Shown in pieces: positions 25,255 through 34,900 of a DNA stretch of 64,000 nucleotides (its first letter is position 1; each line of letters begins with the position of its first letter). This stretch comes from DASYAE01 sp036501535. GTDB taxonomy: Bacteria; Actinomycetota; Actinomycetes; Streptomycetales; Catenulisporaceae. The position numbers and the translations under genes are program-made. The stretch lies in NCBI GenBank assembly GCA_036501535.1, contig DASYAE010000131.1:1-64000 (forward strand), in the 5' to 3' direction. A model generated the notes under the pieces. It was not told where the DNA came from, made no database searches, and saw only the letters and a program-made list of their open reading frames with translations.

Positions 25255-26058
25255 GTGAATTACGCGGATTTCCCGGCGCAGATGCTGCCGGCCGGCACGC
25301 GGAGCCTGATCGACGAGGTCCCTCCGGCGCCGCCGGGCACGATCTTCGTCCTGGGGCAGGACGGCGGATATGCGGTGCCGCCGCGCGCGTACACGCTGCT
25401 GTTCGGCCGCGATCGCGACGAGGTGCACGTTGCGGTGGGCACCGACGACCCGTACGTCAGCCGCAAGCAGGGCGTTTTCACGTGCGTCGGGCGGGAGTGG
25501 TGGCTGCGCAACACCGGGACGCTGCCGATCGAGCTGCCCGGCTCCATGCTGCTGACCGGCCATGAGCGGCGGATGGACGTCGGCTTCACGCCGCTGGTCA
25601 TCAGTTCCTCGAAGCGCCAGTCGCACCTGGTCGAGGTCCAGGTGACCGACCGTGGCGGCCGCAGCTACAGCGGCGACACGAAGGCCCCGACCGAGCGGCC
25701 GCGGGACGTGTACGAGCTCAATATCCAGCAGCGCATGGTCCTGACGGCGCTCGCGCAGCGTTACCTCGCCCAGGATCCCTACCCGCAGCCGATGGCGTGG
25801 CAGCAGGTCGCCGACAGCCTCAACTGCGCTCCGGGCAACAGCAGGGTCTGGACGGCGCGGGCCGTCGAGGCCAAGGTCGGCGAGGTGCGCAGGCTGCTCA
25901 GCCGGGTGAAGAGGGTGCCGGGCCTCACCCGCGAGGAGGTCGGCGAGCCCATCGGCAACATGCTGAACCACAACCTGATCATGGAGCTGCTGCGGACCAC
26001 CACGCTGCTGCCGCAGGACCTCTGCCTGCTGGGAGTGGAGCCGGACTCAGTACGCTGA
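25255..26058 (+). CDS. FHA domain protein
   Basis: 267 residues. An N-terminal FHA domain (~20-110) has the fold landmarks FGRDRDEV, the phosphothreonine-binding loop YVSRKQG (SRKQ instead of the common SRxH) and REWWLRNTGTLPI. A ~25-residue linker with DTKAPTERP precedes a C-terminal helical domain (~150-240) with ...QQRMVLTALAQRYLAQ...QQVADSLN...VEAKVGEVRRLLSRV, which looks like a winged-helix/HTH output. Likely binds phosphothreonine produced by the divergently oriented kinase, 158 bases away. Start GTG 25255 with AAGGAG seven bases upstream; longer frames are not supported. Confidence 0.8.
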   Translation: MNYADFPAQMLPAGTRSLIDEVPPAPPGTIFVLGQDGGYAVPPRAYTLLFGRDRDEVHVAVGTDDPYVSRKQGVFTCVGREWWLRNTGTLPIELPGSMLLTGHERRMDVGFTPLVISSSKRQSHLVEVQVTDRGGRSYSGDTKAPTERPRDVYELNIQQRMVLTALAQRYLAQDPYPQPMAWQQVADSLNCAPGNSRVWTARAVEAKVGEVRRLLSRVKRVPGLTREEVGEPIGNMLNHNLIMELLRTTTLLPQDLCLLGVEPDSVR

Positions 26059-26155
26059 CGTCTGATGTATGGCCGCGCGTGGTCGAGCCCGTATCCAGGT
26101 CCGGCCGACCCCGTCGCGACCGCGGCTCCGGCGCACCCGTCTAGCGTTGCGCCCC

Positions 26156-26944
26156 ATGACCAAGACGCGGCGCGACTGCGCCCTTCCGGCGTACACCGCC
26201 ACACCGACCGGCCCCGGCCCCTGGCCCGGCGCCGTCGTCGTCCACGACCTCTTCGGCATGTCGGACGACCTGCGGTCCCAGGCCGACCGCCTCGCGGCCG
26301 CCGGCTACCTGACCGTCGCCCCCGATCTGTTCGGCCGCAGCGGCGGGAAACTCGCCAACATCCGCGACGCGTTCAAGCAGCTCGCCGCCGGCTCGGGCAC
26401 GGTATTCGACGACATCGAGGCCGCCCGCGCCTCCCTCGCCGGGTCGGACCGGTGCACCGGCGCCGTCGGCATCGTCGGATTCAGCCTCGGCGGAGCGTTC
26501 GCGCTGCTGAGCGCGGCCCGCCCCGGCTTCGCCGCCGCGAGCATCAACTACGCTCAGGTCCCTGACAACGCGGACGAGCTGCTGTCCGGCTGCTGCCCGG
26601 TCGTGGCCAGCTACGGCGGGCGGGACAAGCCGCTCGCCGCGATGCCCGAACTGCTCGCCGGGGCGCTGATCGAGGCCCGCGTCGGGTACGACCTGAAGAT
26701 CTACCGCGACTCGGGACACGGCTTCATGAACCGCGGCAGCAGCGCCTTCCACGCGGTGGTGAAGGCAGTCACCGCAACCTCGGCGCACGTGGGTTACCAG
26801 GAGCAGGATGCTGAGGATGCCTGGAACCGGACGATCGAGTTCTTCGACAGCCACCTCAAGGAGGCGGGCTACGCGTACGGGCAGGAGGACGGTCAGCAGT
26901 CGCTGCTGCGGAGGCTGCGGCTGGCGGGGTCGCCGATCGCCTGA
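26156..26944 (+). CDS. Dienelactone hydrolase family protein (Ser nucleophile type)
   Basis: 262 residues, alpha/beta-hydrolase fold. Nucleophile elbow GFSLGG (serine, unlike GFCFGG in the gene at 1500), acid in SYGGRDKPL, histidine in DSGHGFMNRG. The strand GAVVVHDLFGMSDDLR gives the oxyanion side. Probably a cytoplasmic esterase or lactonase of unknown substrate. ATG 26156 chosen as the family N-terminus; no strong Shine-Dalgarno. It follows the FHA gene by 97 bases and may be independent of it. Confidence 0.85.
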   Translation: MTKTRRDCALPAYTATPTGPGPWPGAVVVHDLFGMSDDLRSQADRLAAAGYLTVAPDLFGRSGGKLANIRDAFKQLAAGSGTVFDDIEAARASLAGSDRCTGAVGIVGFSLGGAFALLSAARPGFAAASINYAQVPDNADELLSGCCPVVASYGGRDKPLAAMPELLAGALIEARVGYDLKIYRDSGHGFMNRGSSAFHAVVKAVTATSAHVGYQEQDAEDAWNRTIEFFDSHLKEAGYAYGQEDGQQSLLRRLRLAGSPIA

Positions 26945-27068
26945 CGACGCTTACCGCGAACACGCCACGCCCCGCACCGGTCCCGCAGCCTGCGGTTCTG
27001 GGTCACACTGGACTCAACGATGCGTATCGAGCGCAGCGGACGACGGCGCGAAGGGTGGTGCGAGGCGA

Positions 27069-27695
27069 ATGGGTGTGTTCCAGCGCGTCGCCGCGACGTT
27101 CACGACCCGCGCTCACCGGGTCCTGGACCGCTTCGACGAGCCGGCGGCGCCGTTCGACCGGGCCCGGCAGCTCCAGCTCGGCCTGCTGACCCAGGCACGC
27201 GACCGCCTGGCGCAGCTGGCTGACGAGGAGGCGAGCCGCCGCGTCGAGGCACAACAGCAACAGCAGCGCGCCGACCAGTGGGAACGCACGGCCCGGGAGC
27301 AACTGGCCGCGGGCGGAGAGGAGGCGGCCCGCGCGGCACTGATGCAGCGGGCGACCGCACTGAGCCGGATGGGGCAGCTGACGCGGGAGGACGAGGCCGC
27401 GCACACCGAGCGGGACCGCCTGACCGACCTGATCCGGCGGCTCGAGGAACGCCTGGAGGAGTTCACCGCCCTGGCCGAGACGGTCCGGGCCGCCGACGCG
27501 ACGGCCCGAGCCGACCAGGCGATGGCCGCGATCGACGCCGAGGCCGACGAACTGCGCAGGGCCACGACCGACGCGGCGCGGCAGGCCGAACCGCCCGACC
27601 TGGACGAGGAGATGGCCGCGCTGGAGGCCGCGGCCCTGGTCGACGCACAGCTCCGCTGGCTGAGAGACGACCTGCGCCGCAAGCGGCGCGCCTAG
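27069..27695 (+). CDS. PspA/IM30-like coiled-coil protein
   Basis: 208 residues, almost wholly helical. It begins with an amphipathic helix (MGVFQRVAATFTTRAHRVLDRFDEP) like the membrane-binding helix of PspA/Vipp1 proteins, followed by long coiled coils rich in Arg, Glu, Gln and Ala (EAQQQQQRADQWERTAREQL; RLEERLEEF). The C-terminus is basic (RRKRRA). PspA-like proteins coat the inner membrane under envelope stress; that role is likely but not proven here. Its ATG follows GCGAGGCGA. Confidence 0.75.
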   Translation: MGVFQRVAATFTTRAHRVLDRFDEPAAPFDRARQLQLGLLTQARDRLAQLADEEASRRVEAQQQQQRADQWERTAREQLAAGGEEAARAALMQRATALSRMGQLTREDEAAHTERDRLTDLIRRLEERLEEFTALAETVRAADATARADQAMAAIDAEADELRRATTDAARQAEPPDLDEEMAALEAAALVDAQLRWLRDDLRRKRRA

Positions 27696-27710
27696 GGCCA
27701 CGGCCAAGGC

Positions 27711-27735
27711 CTGGCCTGGCCTGGCCTGGCCTGGC
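27711..27735. repeat. Short tandem repeat CTGGC x5
   Basis: Five perfect head-to-tail CTGGC units in the 53-base gap between the convergent PspA-like and GH8 genes. Probably replication slippage; it may also pair weakly with flanking GGCC sequences. Confidence 0.7.
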
Positions 27736-27748
27736 GCTGGTGCCCGGC

Positions 27749-28873
27749 TCAGCTGCTGCAGGAACTCGGCGAGCTCAGCGTTCCGCCACCGAGCAGTGCC
27801 GGTCCGAGCGCGCTCCACGCGCCGCCGTAGTAGGTCGGCAACGAGTGCTGCTGCATGGTGGCCTGTGCCATCAAATGCGTGCTCGCCGACTCGTCGCCGG
27901 CAGCGCTCGCAGACGCTGAGGCGGCGACGTACGGCAGTGCGGACGTCGACGCGTTGATGACCGATCCGTTGAGGGACAAGGCGATTGCCCGCTGCCGGGC
28001 GGGTTCCTTCAGCGCGGCCCACCAGCCGGCGGCGAGGGAGCGCGCCTGCCCGTCACAGCTTGCTGCGAACCAGACGACAGTGCGCTGCGCGTCGAGACCG
28101 TACTGGCTCTGCGACTGGCCGCCGTTCGGGGAGGGCTCCGGGTTGAGCGCCCCCGATGCCGTCAGCGCGGCCCAGTCCGGCGGCAGCGCGTGGCCGTCAT
28201 CGGTGAGCTTTGCGATCACTGACACGGCCGTGCTCTCCAAGCTCGTCCACTGCGAGTCGCCGGTCAACGCGGCGAGCTGGTGCATCGCGGGCAGCGACCA
28301 GTAGCCCGGGTTGAGCGTCGCCGGGCGTCCGGTCGCCCAGGGGCCGGCGGCCAGCACCGGGCTGCCGTCCGGCAGGCGGGTCACCTCTTTGGCGAGCACC
28401 GCCGCGGCAACCTTGCGTCCGGCCTGGTGATAGGTCGTCGCATTCGGACCTGAGGAGCGCATCAGCGCCCACGCGATCAGCAGATCCGCGTCGCTGGCCG
28501 GCTGCGGGTCCAGAACCTGCCCGCTGGCGTTGGCGTGGTAGGAGAAGAGACCGTCAGAACGCTGCAGGTGGGCAGCAGTCCACTGCCAGATGTGCGCGAA
28601 CGTGGCGTCGTCTCCGGCTTCCTGGGCGAGCAGCAGGCCATAGGCCTGGCCCTCACTGACGGTGTCTCCGCCCTGGTCAGTGCGCACCACTCGGCCGTCC
28701 GCGAGTACGTATGAGTGCAGGAAGTCGCTCGCGGCCGATCGCGCCGACGGCGAGGCGGACTGCGGCGGCGCAGGACCGCCGCCGCCCCCGCTCTCACTCC
28801 CACCTCCACTACACGCCGCGCCCGCCGAGACGAGCGCTACCGCGGCTGCGACCTGCACCAGCCGTCTCACCAC
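27749..28873 (-). CDS. GH8 family glycoside hydrolase (endoglucanase/chitosanase-like), exported
   Basis: 374 residues. A hydrophobic N-terminal segment (RRLVQVAAAVALVSAGAACSGGG) is a signal peptide with a weak lipobox around AGAAC, followed by a Gly/Ser linker and then a GH8 alpha6/alpha6 barrel: TVSEGQAYGLLLAQEAG carries the general acid Glu, IWQWTAAHLQRSDGLFSYH and SDADLLIAWALMRS follow as in the family, then LNPGYWSLPAM. It would hydrolyse beta-1,4 glucan or chitosan outside the cell, and could edit the polysaccharide made by the cluster at 8.7-18.7 kb. Start uncertain among GTG 28873, GTG 28870 and TTG 28921; 28873 fits the signal peptide best. Confidence 0.8.
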   Translation of the reverse strand: MVRRLVQVAAAVALVSAGAACSGGGSESGGGGGPAPPQSASPSARSAASDFLHSYVLADGRVVRTDQGGDTVSEGQAYGLLLAQEAGDDATFAHIWQWTAAHLQRSDGLFSYHANASGQVLDPQPASDADLLIAWALMRSSGPNATTYHQAGRKVAAAVLAKEVTRLPDGSPVLAAGPWATGRPATLNPGYWSLPAMHQLAALTGDSQWTSLESTAVSVIAKLTDDGHALPPDWAALTASGALNPEPSPNGGQSQSQYGLDAQRTVVWFAASCDGQARSLAAGWWAALKEPARQRAIALSLNGSVINASTSALPYVAASASASAAGDESASTHLMAQATMQQHSLPTYYGGAWSALGPALLGGGTLSSPSSCSS

Positions 28874-28970
28874 CAGAGACTTTCGAGTCCAACATAGTTT
28901 CAGAGTCCAATAAGGCACCAATTGCGCGTTACCGCGATCCGGCCCACGAAACGGCGACGGGCGTGCGCCG

Positions 28971-31900
28971 TCACAGCGGCACGTTCGCCCCGAGTTGTGC
29001 TTCAGTCGCCTGGATCGCGTCGAGCAGAGCTCGCAGGTTCCTGCTGCTGCCGGTGTCCATCGCGGTCCGGACGGCGCGCGTCAGGTTCATCGCGAGAGCC
29101 GTCAGCTCGGACTGGTCGAAGTCGATCACCATGCCGTGGTCGGTCACCGGCACCCGGCCCGCCAGCAGGTTGTCCGCCAGGCCGATCGCGTCCGTGACCG
29201 CGGACTGCGGGTTGACCCTGCCCAGGCTGGCCGTCTGGTCGAGCAGTGAGTAGGAGACGCCGAAGTTCTGCGCGACGTCCATCACCTCGTGCAGCGTGTG
29301 ATAGGAGTACTCGGTCGTGTGATCGTAGTGGAGCCGCCAGAACGAGAAGATGCCCCAGGCCACCGCACCCATCTCGTACTTCGTGGCGCCGGCCCACTCG
29401 GCCAGTTTGAACATGCGCATCGCGGTGAACGACTGGCCGGCCCACACGGGGATCCGCAGATCGCGCGCCAGCATCGTGGAGGGCTCGTTCTCGTTCCGGG
29501 TCGACGGGTGGATCCGGACTCTCCCGTCCGGCTGCCTGACCGGGTTCTGGCCGCGATCCGTGGTCGCCTCGATCCGCCGGCCCCGGCGGTCGATGGCGGT
29601 GGTGTTGTACTTGTTATCGTCGCTCTCCACCGGCAGGAGGTTGGTGCCGCGGGTCTGCGGCGTGTGGTTCGCCGTGCTGAAGTACTCGAAAAGGTCGTGC
29701 ACGGCGATCATCTTGTCCCGCAGGCTGAAGGAGCCCGGATCGCGCAGCACCGCCGGTATGCCGCCGCGGTCCCAGATCGGCGTCGCGAGATGCTGGAGCT
29801 CCCGCGGGAGCTTGGCCCGGCTGAAGTAGGGCATGTAACTGCCCAGCGGCTCTCCGTTGAAGTCGGAGCGCCCCCGGCCCAGCTCGGCCATGATCTGCTC
29901 CGAGTTCGGCAGCCGCTGGATGTGCCGGTAGAGCCGCCTGGACAGGACGTCGACCATGCGCTCGACGTGCCCGTCGGCCTCGACCTGCCGGGCGATCAGC
30001 TTCTCGCGGTGCCGGTTGGGCTTCGCCTCGACCCAGCCCTTCACGTTGCGGACCAGGTCGGTGTGGTTGTCGACCTTCACGCTGTGCTGTTTCGCACCGT
30101 AGTCCGGATGCTGACCGATGTTCCGTTCCAGTATGGGATGATAGCCTTTGTACCCCTTCGGATCGACGACCAGCTTCTTCAGCTTGGTCTGGATCCGCGG
30201 CAGTTCCCGGCGGAACTCGGCCAGCTCGCGGGCGGCCATCGGCCGGGCGTTGTAGAACCTTGCGTCGCGTTGCTCGGCCATGAGCGAGTCGACGACGTTG
30301 TCCACCATCCGGTTCAGGGCGGCGCGCTGTCTGCGTATCAGCTCGTCGGGAACGTCCCGCCGGGTGGCGTCGACCCGGGCGAGGTGTTCGAGCGCCTGGT
30401 GCCTGTCCTGGGTGTATCTGGCGTCGATATCGCGTAATGCAGACCGCTGAATCGCTCCGAGCCTGGCCCGCTCGTCGCGGGACTGCGTCACCAACGTGCG
30501 CCTTTCGTCACGCAGCTGGCGCTGGTACACGGCAAGCTGGTCGGGCCGGTACATCTGGGCTCGAGACCGCAGCAACTCTGCTCTGGCCGCCAGATCGGCG
30601 GACGTGCGAGCCTCGACCTGCTCGACCCTGCGTATCTCCGCCGCGTAGTCCTGGGCGACCCGCTGTTGCTGCTCCGTGCGCCGGTGGGTGGCCGCGGCCA
30701 GTGCGGCGTTGGCGATCTGCTCCTCGCGCGCGATCTGCCGGGTTATGTCGTCCTTGATCTCCTGGGTGTGCCGCTGGAACTCCGCGCTGAGGTCCCTGTT
30801 GCGCACCTGCAGCACACCGCCGCCGACGCCGGAGCGCCGGAAGTAACGGCGGCCCAGCTCGGCGGCGGACTGCGCGGCCTGCTCCTCGTGCCCCCGGGCT
30901 AGTTCGTCGGCGACGTGGACGCGGGCCGCGGTCTGCTCCTCGCGGGCGGCTGCGGCCTCGTCGTGGCTGGAGACGATGTGCGGCGTGCCGAGCATCTCGT
31001 CGGCGCGCCGCATGACGGTGTAGAACTCGTCGGCGGACAGGGAGGTGAGCGTTTCCGGCAGCCGCTCGTCGTCCCGGCCGGAGAGGTCTCCCATGCCGAC
31101 GTCGACCATCCGCTGCTCGGCCGTGTCGAACCGGGCCTCCGCCTCGGCGAGCTGCCGCTGGTTCTCGGCCAGGTCAGACTCGTCGTGGGACGATCCGGCG
31201 CCGTACACGCGGTCGACCAGCTGCTGATGCACGGCCAGGGTGGTGACGAGGCGTCCGGCGGCCGCGGCGTACTCGGTCATGGCGTCCGCTTGGCCCTGGG
31301 TCGCCTCGTCGACGTCCGACCAGTCGATGACGTCGGGTTCTGCGTCGGCCGGCAGTTTGCCGGAGCGGGAGGACTGGCCGGAAACCGGCTGCTCGTGCCG
31401 GCCGCCGCCGACCGGTACCGATGCTGATACCGGTGCCGGTGCCGGTGCCGCGGCCGGCTCGCGACCGGTGGTCTCAGGGGTCTCATGGTGGCCGGCCGGC
31501 GCAGGCGCGGTTGCTCCCGGGCTGTGGTCGCCGAAGGTGAACGGTTCCCGTGCGGGGCCGGAGCCGGATGTGGTGGCGGGGCGGTCGGCCGGGGCCGGAG
31601 CTGGAGCCGGGGTGTGCGCGGCCGGGTAGGCGGCGTGCGTGTCGGCTGCGGCTGCGGCGGTGCTTGTCGCGGGGCGGCTCTGGGCGATGTCGCCGAGGGT
31701 TTTGGCGAGGTTCCTGATTCCCTCGTCGAAGTTGTCGTTGTACTTGTCGAACTGGTCCTGGCTCATACCCTCGTCGCCCGGACCGAAGGCGTGGGCGAAG
31801 TCGATCAGTTTCGCCCGCACGGAATCCTGGCCGGCGCCGCCCGGATGCCGGTCGACCGCCATCAGGACGCTGGCGGCGATGGCGGTCTGGCCGGACCGCC

Positions 31901-34900
31901 CGACCGCGTCGGCGATCTCGAGGACCTTCTGCTGGAGCTGGTGCGCGAGGTCCTGGACCGATCCCTCCTCCGGGGCGGTGTAGCCGCGGATGTGGGTGTC
32001 GGATTCCCGGCCGACCACGGCGCGGCCGATCGCTCCGGATCCGCTGATTCCGGTGCCGCCGACGACGCGGTAGCCGCGGGAGCTCGATCCGGTGGCCTTG
32101 TCGACGGCCTTGATCTTCAGCTTCTTGATCTGCGCCGCAAGGGTCGTGAGGTTGCGTTCCAGCTCGGTCCGACTGGCCGTCCGTGCGCCGATCTTGATGT
32201 CGAGCAGGTGCGGGTCGGTCATGCCGTGCGTGATGTTCTCGATGTAGATCCGCGAGTCGCCGCTGCCGCCGCCGGGCGGGCGCTGGTCCGCTGCGGGCGC
32301 GGGGCGGCCTTCCATGTGTGCGACTTCTGCTCCGGTGTAGGAATGCGGTACCACCTGCCGCAGCGGGTCGTCGGCGGGCAGTTGGCGGACCATTTGGTAG
32401 AAGTCAGATTCGATCTGGTTGGTGGGCTTCTCCAGGACCTGTCCGCCGGCGCGGGTCGTGATGCCGCCGTGTCCGCCAGTGTTCGGGGCCTGCTGCGACT
32501 CGGTGACCGACGTGGTGGCTCGGGGCGGGGCGCCCTCTGTCTGACTGTGCGACTGTTCAGCAGCGGAGGCAGCAGAGGTGCGCGGCGGGCCGGTCTCGAG
32601 CTGGATGGAGCTGCGCGGGTCTTTGCCGCCGAAGGCGAATTGTTCGTGACCGGTCGCGGGGGCGGGGGCCGGGTGGGAGTCACTGCTGATCGAAGACGCG
32701 TGGTTCTGCGCCAGTGCCGGGCCGTGCTCGGGTACGGGCGTTGACGAGGTCCGCGGTTCGAACTTGACCCACTGGCCGCGGTTGCCGTCGGCGTCGGTGG
32801 TCAGGGCGAAGTTGCCGGTGCCGTCTTCGAGGGCGACGACGTCGGAGGTGGGCGCGTAGACGGTCGCCCCGGTCTCGTCGGCCAGGTGTTGCGCCGGGGC
32901 GACACCGTCCGGGCCGCGTACCGCTGCTTGGCAGGCCACGAGTACCAGCGGCGCCTCTTCCGGGCGGCCGGTGAAGCTGGGCCGCCGTCGCAGCACCCCG
33001 CCGAACTGTCCCGCGCCCAGCGAGGTCTTGCCGGAGCTGACGGCGACGTTGAAGTTGCCCTCGTCGGAGGTGTGGACCTCGGCGATGTAGTGCGGCTTCG
33101 TCGGGTCCCACGGCACCTCGCTGCGCTCACCGGTGGGCTCCCAGTGGTCGCCGTTCATGGCCAGGTGCGCGATCTGGCCGATGGAGGCGTCGAAGTTGCC
33201 GAAGTGCTGCTCGAGCCGGGCCTGGTCGTCGGGCCCGACGAAGGCGCGGCCGAAACGCCCGCGGCTGTTCTCCAGGGTGTGGGTGACCAGATTGGTGAAA
33301 TCTCCGTGGCCCGCACCGGAAGCGCTGTGCGAGTCGCCCGCGCCGCCGGATCCGAAGGCAACGTGCTGACCGCTGGCGGGCGGAGCCGGACGGTCCTCAC
33401 TGGGATCGGAGGTGACCGGCGCCGATTCGGTGGCGGGCGGAGCCGCCGGACGGTCTGCACTGGGATCGGTGGTGACCGGAGGCCGGTCGCCGGCCGAATC
33501 GCCGCCGAGCGCAGCCGGCCGGCTCCCCCTCGGATCGGCGACTGCGGCCGGGGCCTGCGCCTGGTCGTGTGCGATGCCGCCGAGGTCTCGGGTGAGGTTG
33601 TTGATTCCGTCGTTGAAGTTGTCGGCGTACTTGTCGTACTGGGCCTGACTCATGCCCTCGTCGCCTGGGCCGAACGCGTGGGCGAAGTCGATCAGCGTCG
33701 CGCGAACCGCGCCCGCCGGGCTGTCCGGCTGCCGGTCGACCGCCATCAGGACACTGGCGCCGATGTAGGTGCGGCCGGACCCGGCGGCAGCGTCGGCGAT
33801 GGCCTGGACCTGGTCGTGCAGCTGCTGGGCGAGGTGTTCGACCGAACCCTCGTCCGGGTTGGCGTAGCCGCGCAGGTGGGTCTCGGAGTTGCGGCCGATC
33901 CCCGAGCGTCCGCCGCTGATGCCGGTGCCGCCGACGACGCGGTAGCCGCGGCTGGCCGAACCGGTGACCTTGTCGGCGGCCTTGAGCTTGTACTTCTTCA
34001 GAAACGCCGAAGAGGCCTTCAGGTGCCGTAGCAGCTCCTGTTTGCTCGCGGTCTTCGCACCGATCTTGATGTCGAGCACGTGCGGGTCGGTCATGCCGTG
34101 CGTGATGTTCTCGATGTACACCCGCGGGTCGCCACCGCCGCCGCCGGGCTGGGCCGGGCGGCCTTCCATGTGTGCGACTTCTGCTGCGGTGTAAGAGCGC
34201 GGTACCACCTGCCTGAGCGGATCGTCGGCGGGCAGCTGCCGGACCATTTGGTAGAAGTCGGATTCGACCTGGTTGGTCGGCTTCTCCAGGACCTGTCCGC
34301 CGGCCCGGCGCTGGATGCCGCCGTGGCCGCCGGTGTTCGCCGGCGCCGCTACCGGTGCCGTGTCATCCGGCCGGGTGTGTGGGGCTTCTGCGGGAGCGTG
34401 CGAGTCGCCGGTCTCGAGCCGGATGGGAGTCCTCGTGCTGCGGTCGCCGAAGGTGAACGGTTCCCGGCCGGAGCCGGAACGGGGAGTCGGAGCGGGAGCC
34501 GGGCGGTCGGCCGGTCCGGCCGTCGTCGAGTCCTGAGGCGCCGGGGTGTCGGTCTCGGTGTGCTGATGTGCAATCGGGGCGGGCGTTGTGCGGGTATCGG
34601 CCGGAGGAGCGCTGGTGCTCGGCGCTGCTTCGTCGTGTCCTGGTCGGGCCGGCTGACTCTCCGCGATGTCGCCGAGGGTCTTGGCCAGGTTCCTGATGCC
34701 CTCGTCGAAGTTGTTCGAGTACTTGTCGAACTGGTCGCGGCTCATGCCCGGGTCGTCCGGGCCGAAGGTGTGCGCGAAGTCGATCAGCTTCGCCTGTACT
34801 GCGCCCTCGGCGCCGGGGCCGGGGTGCCGGTCGACCGCCATCAGGACGCTGGCGGCGATGGCGGTGTGGCCGGAACCCTTGACCACGTCGGCGATGTGCA

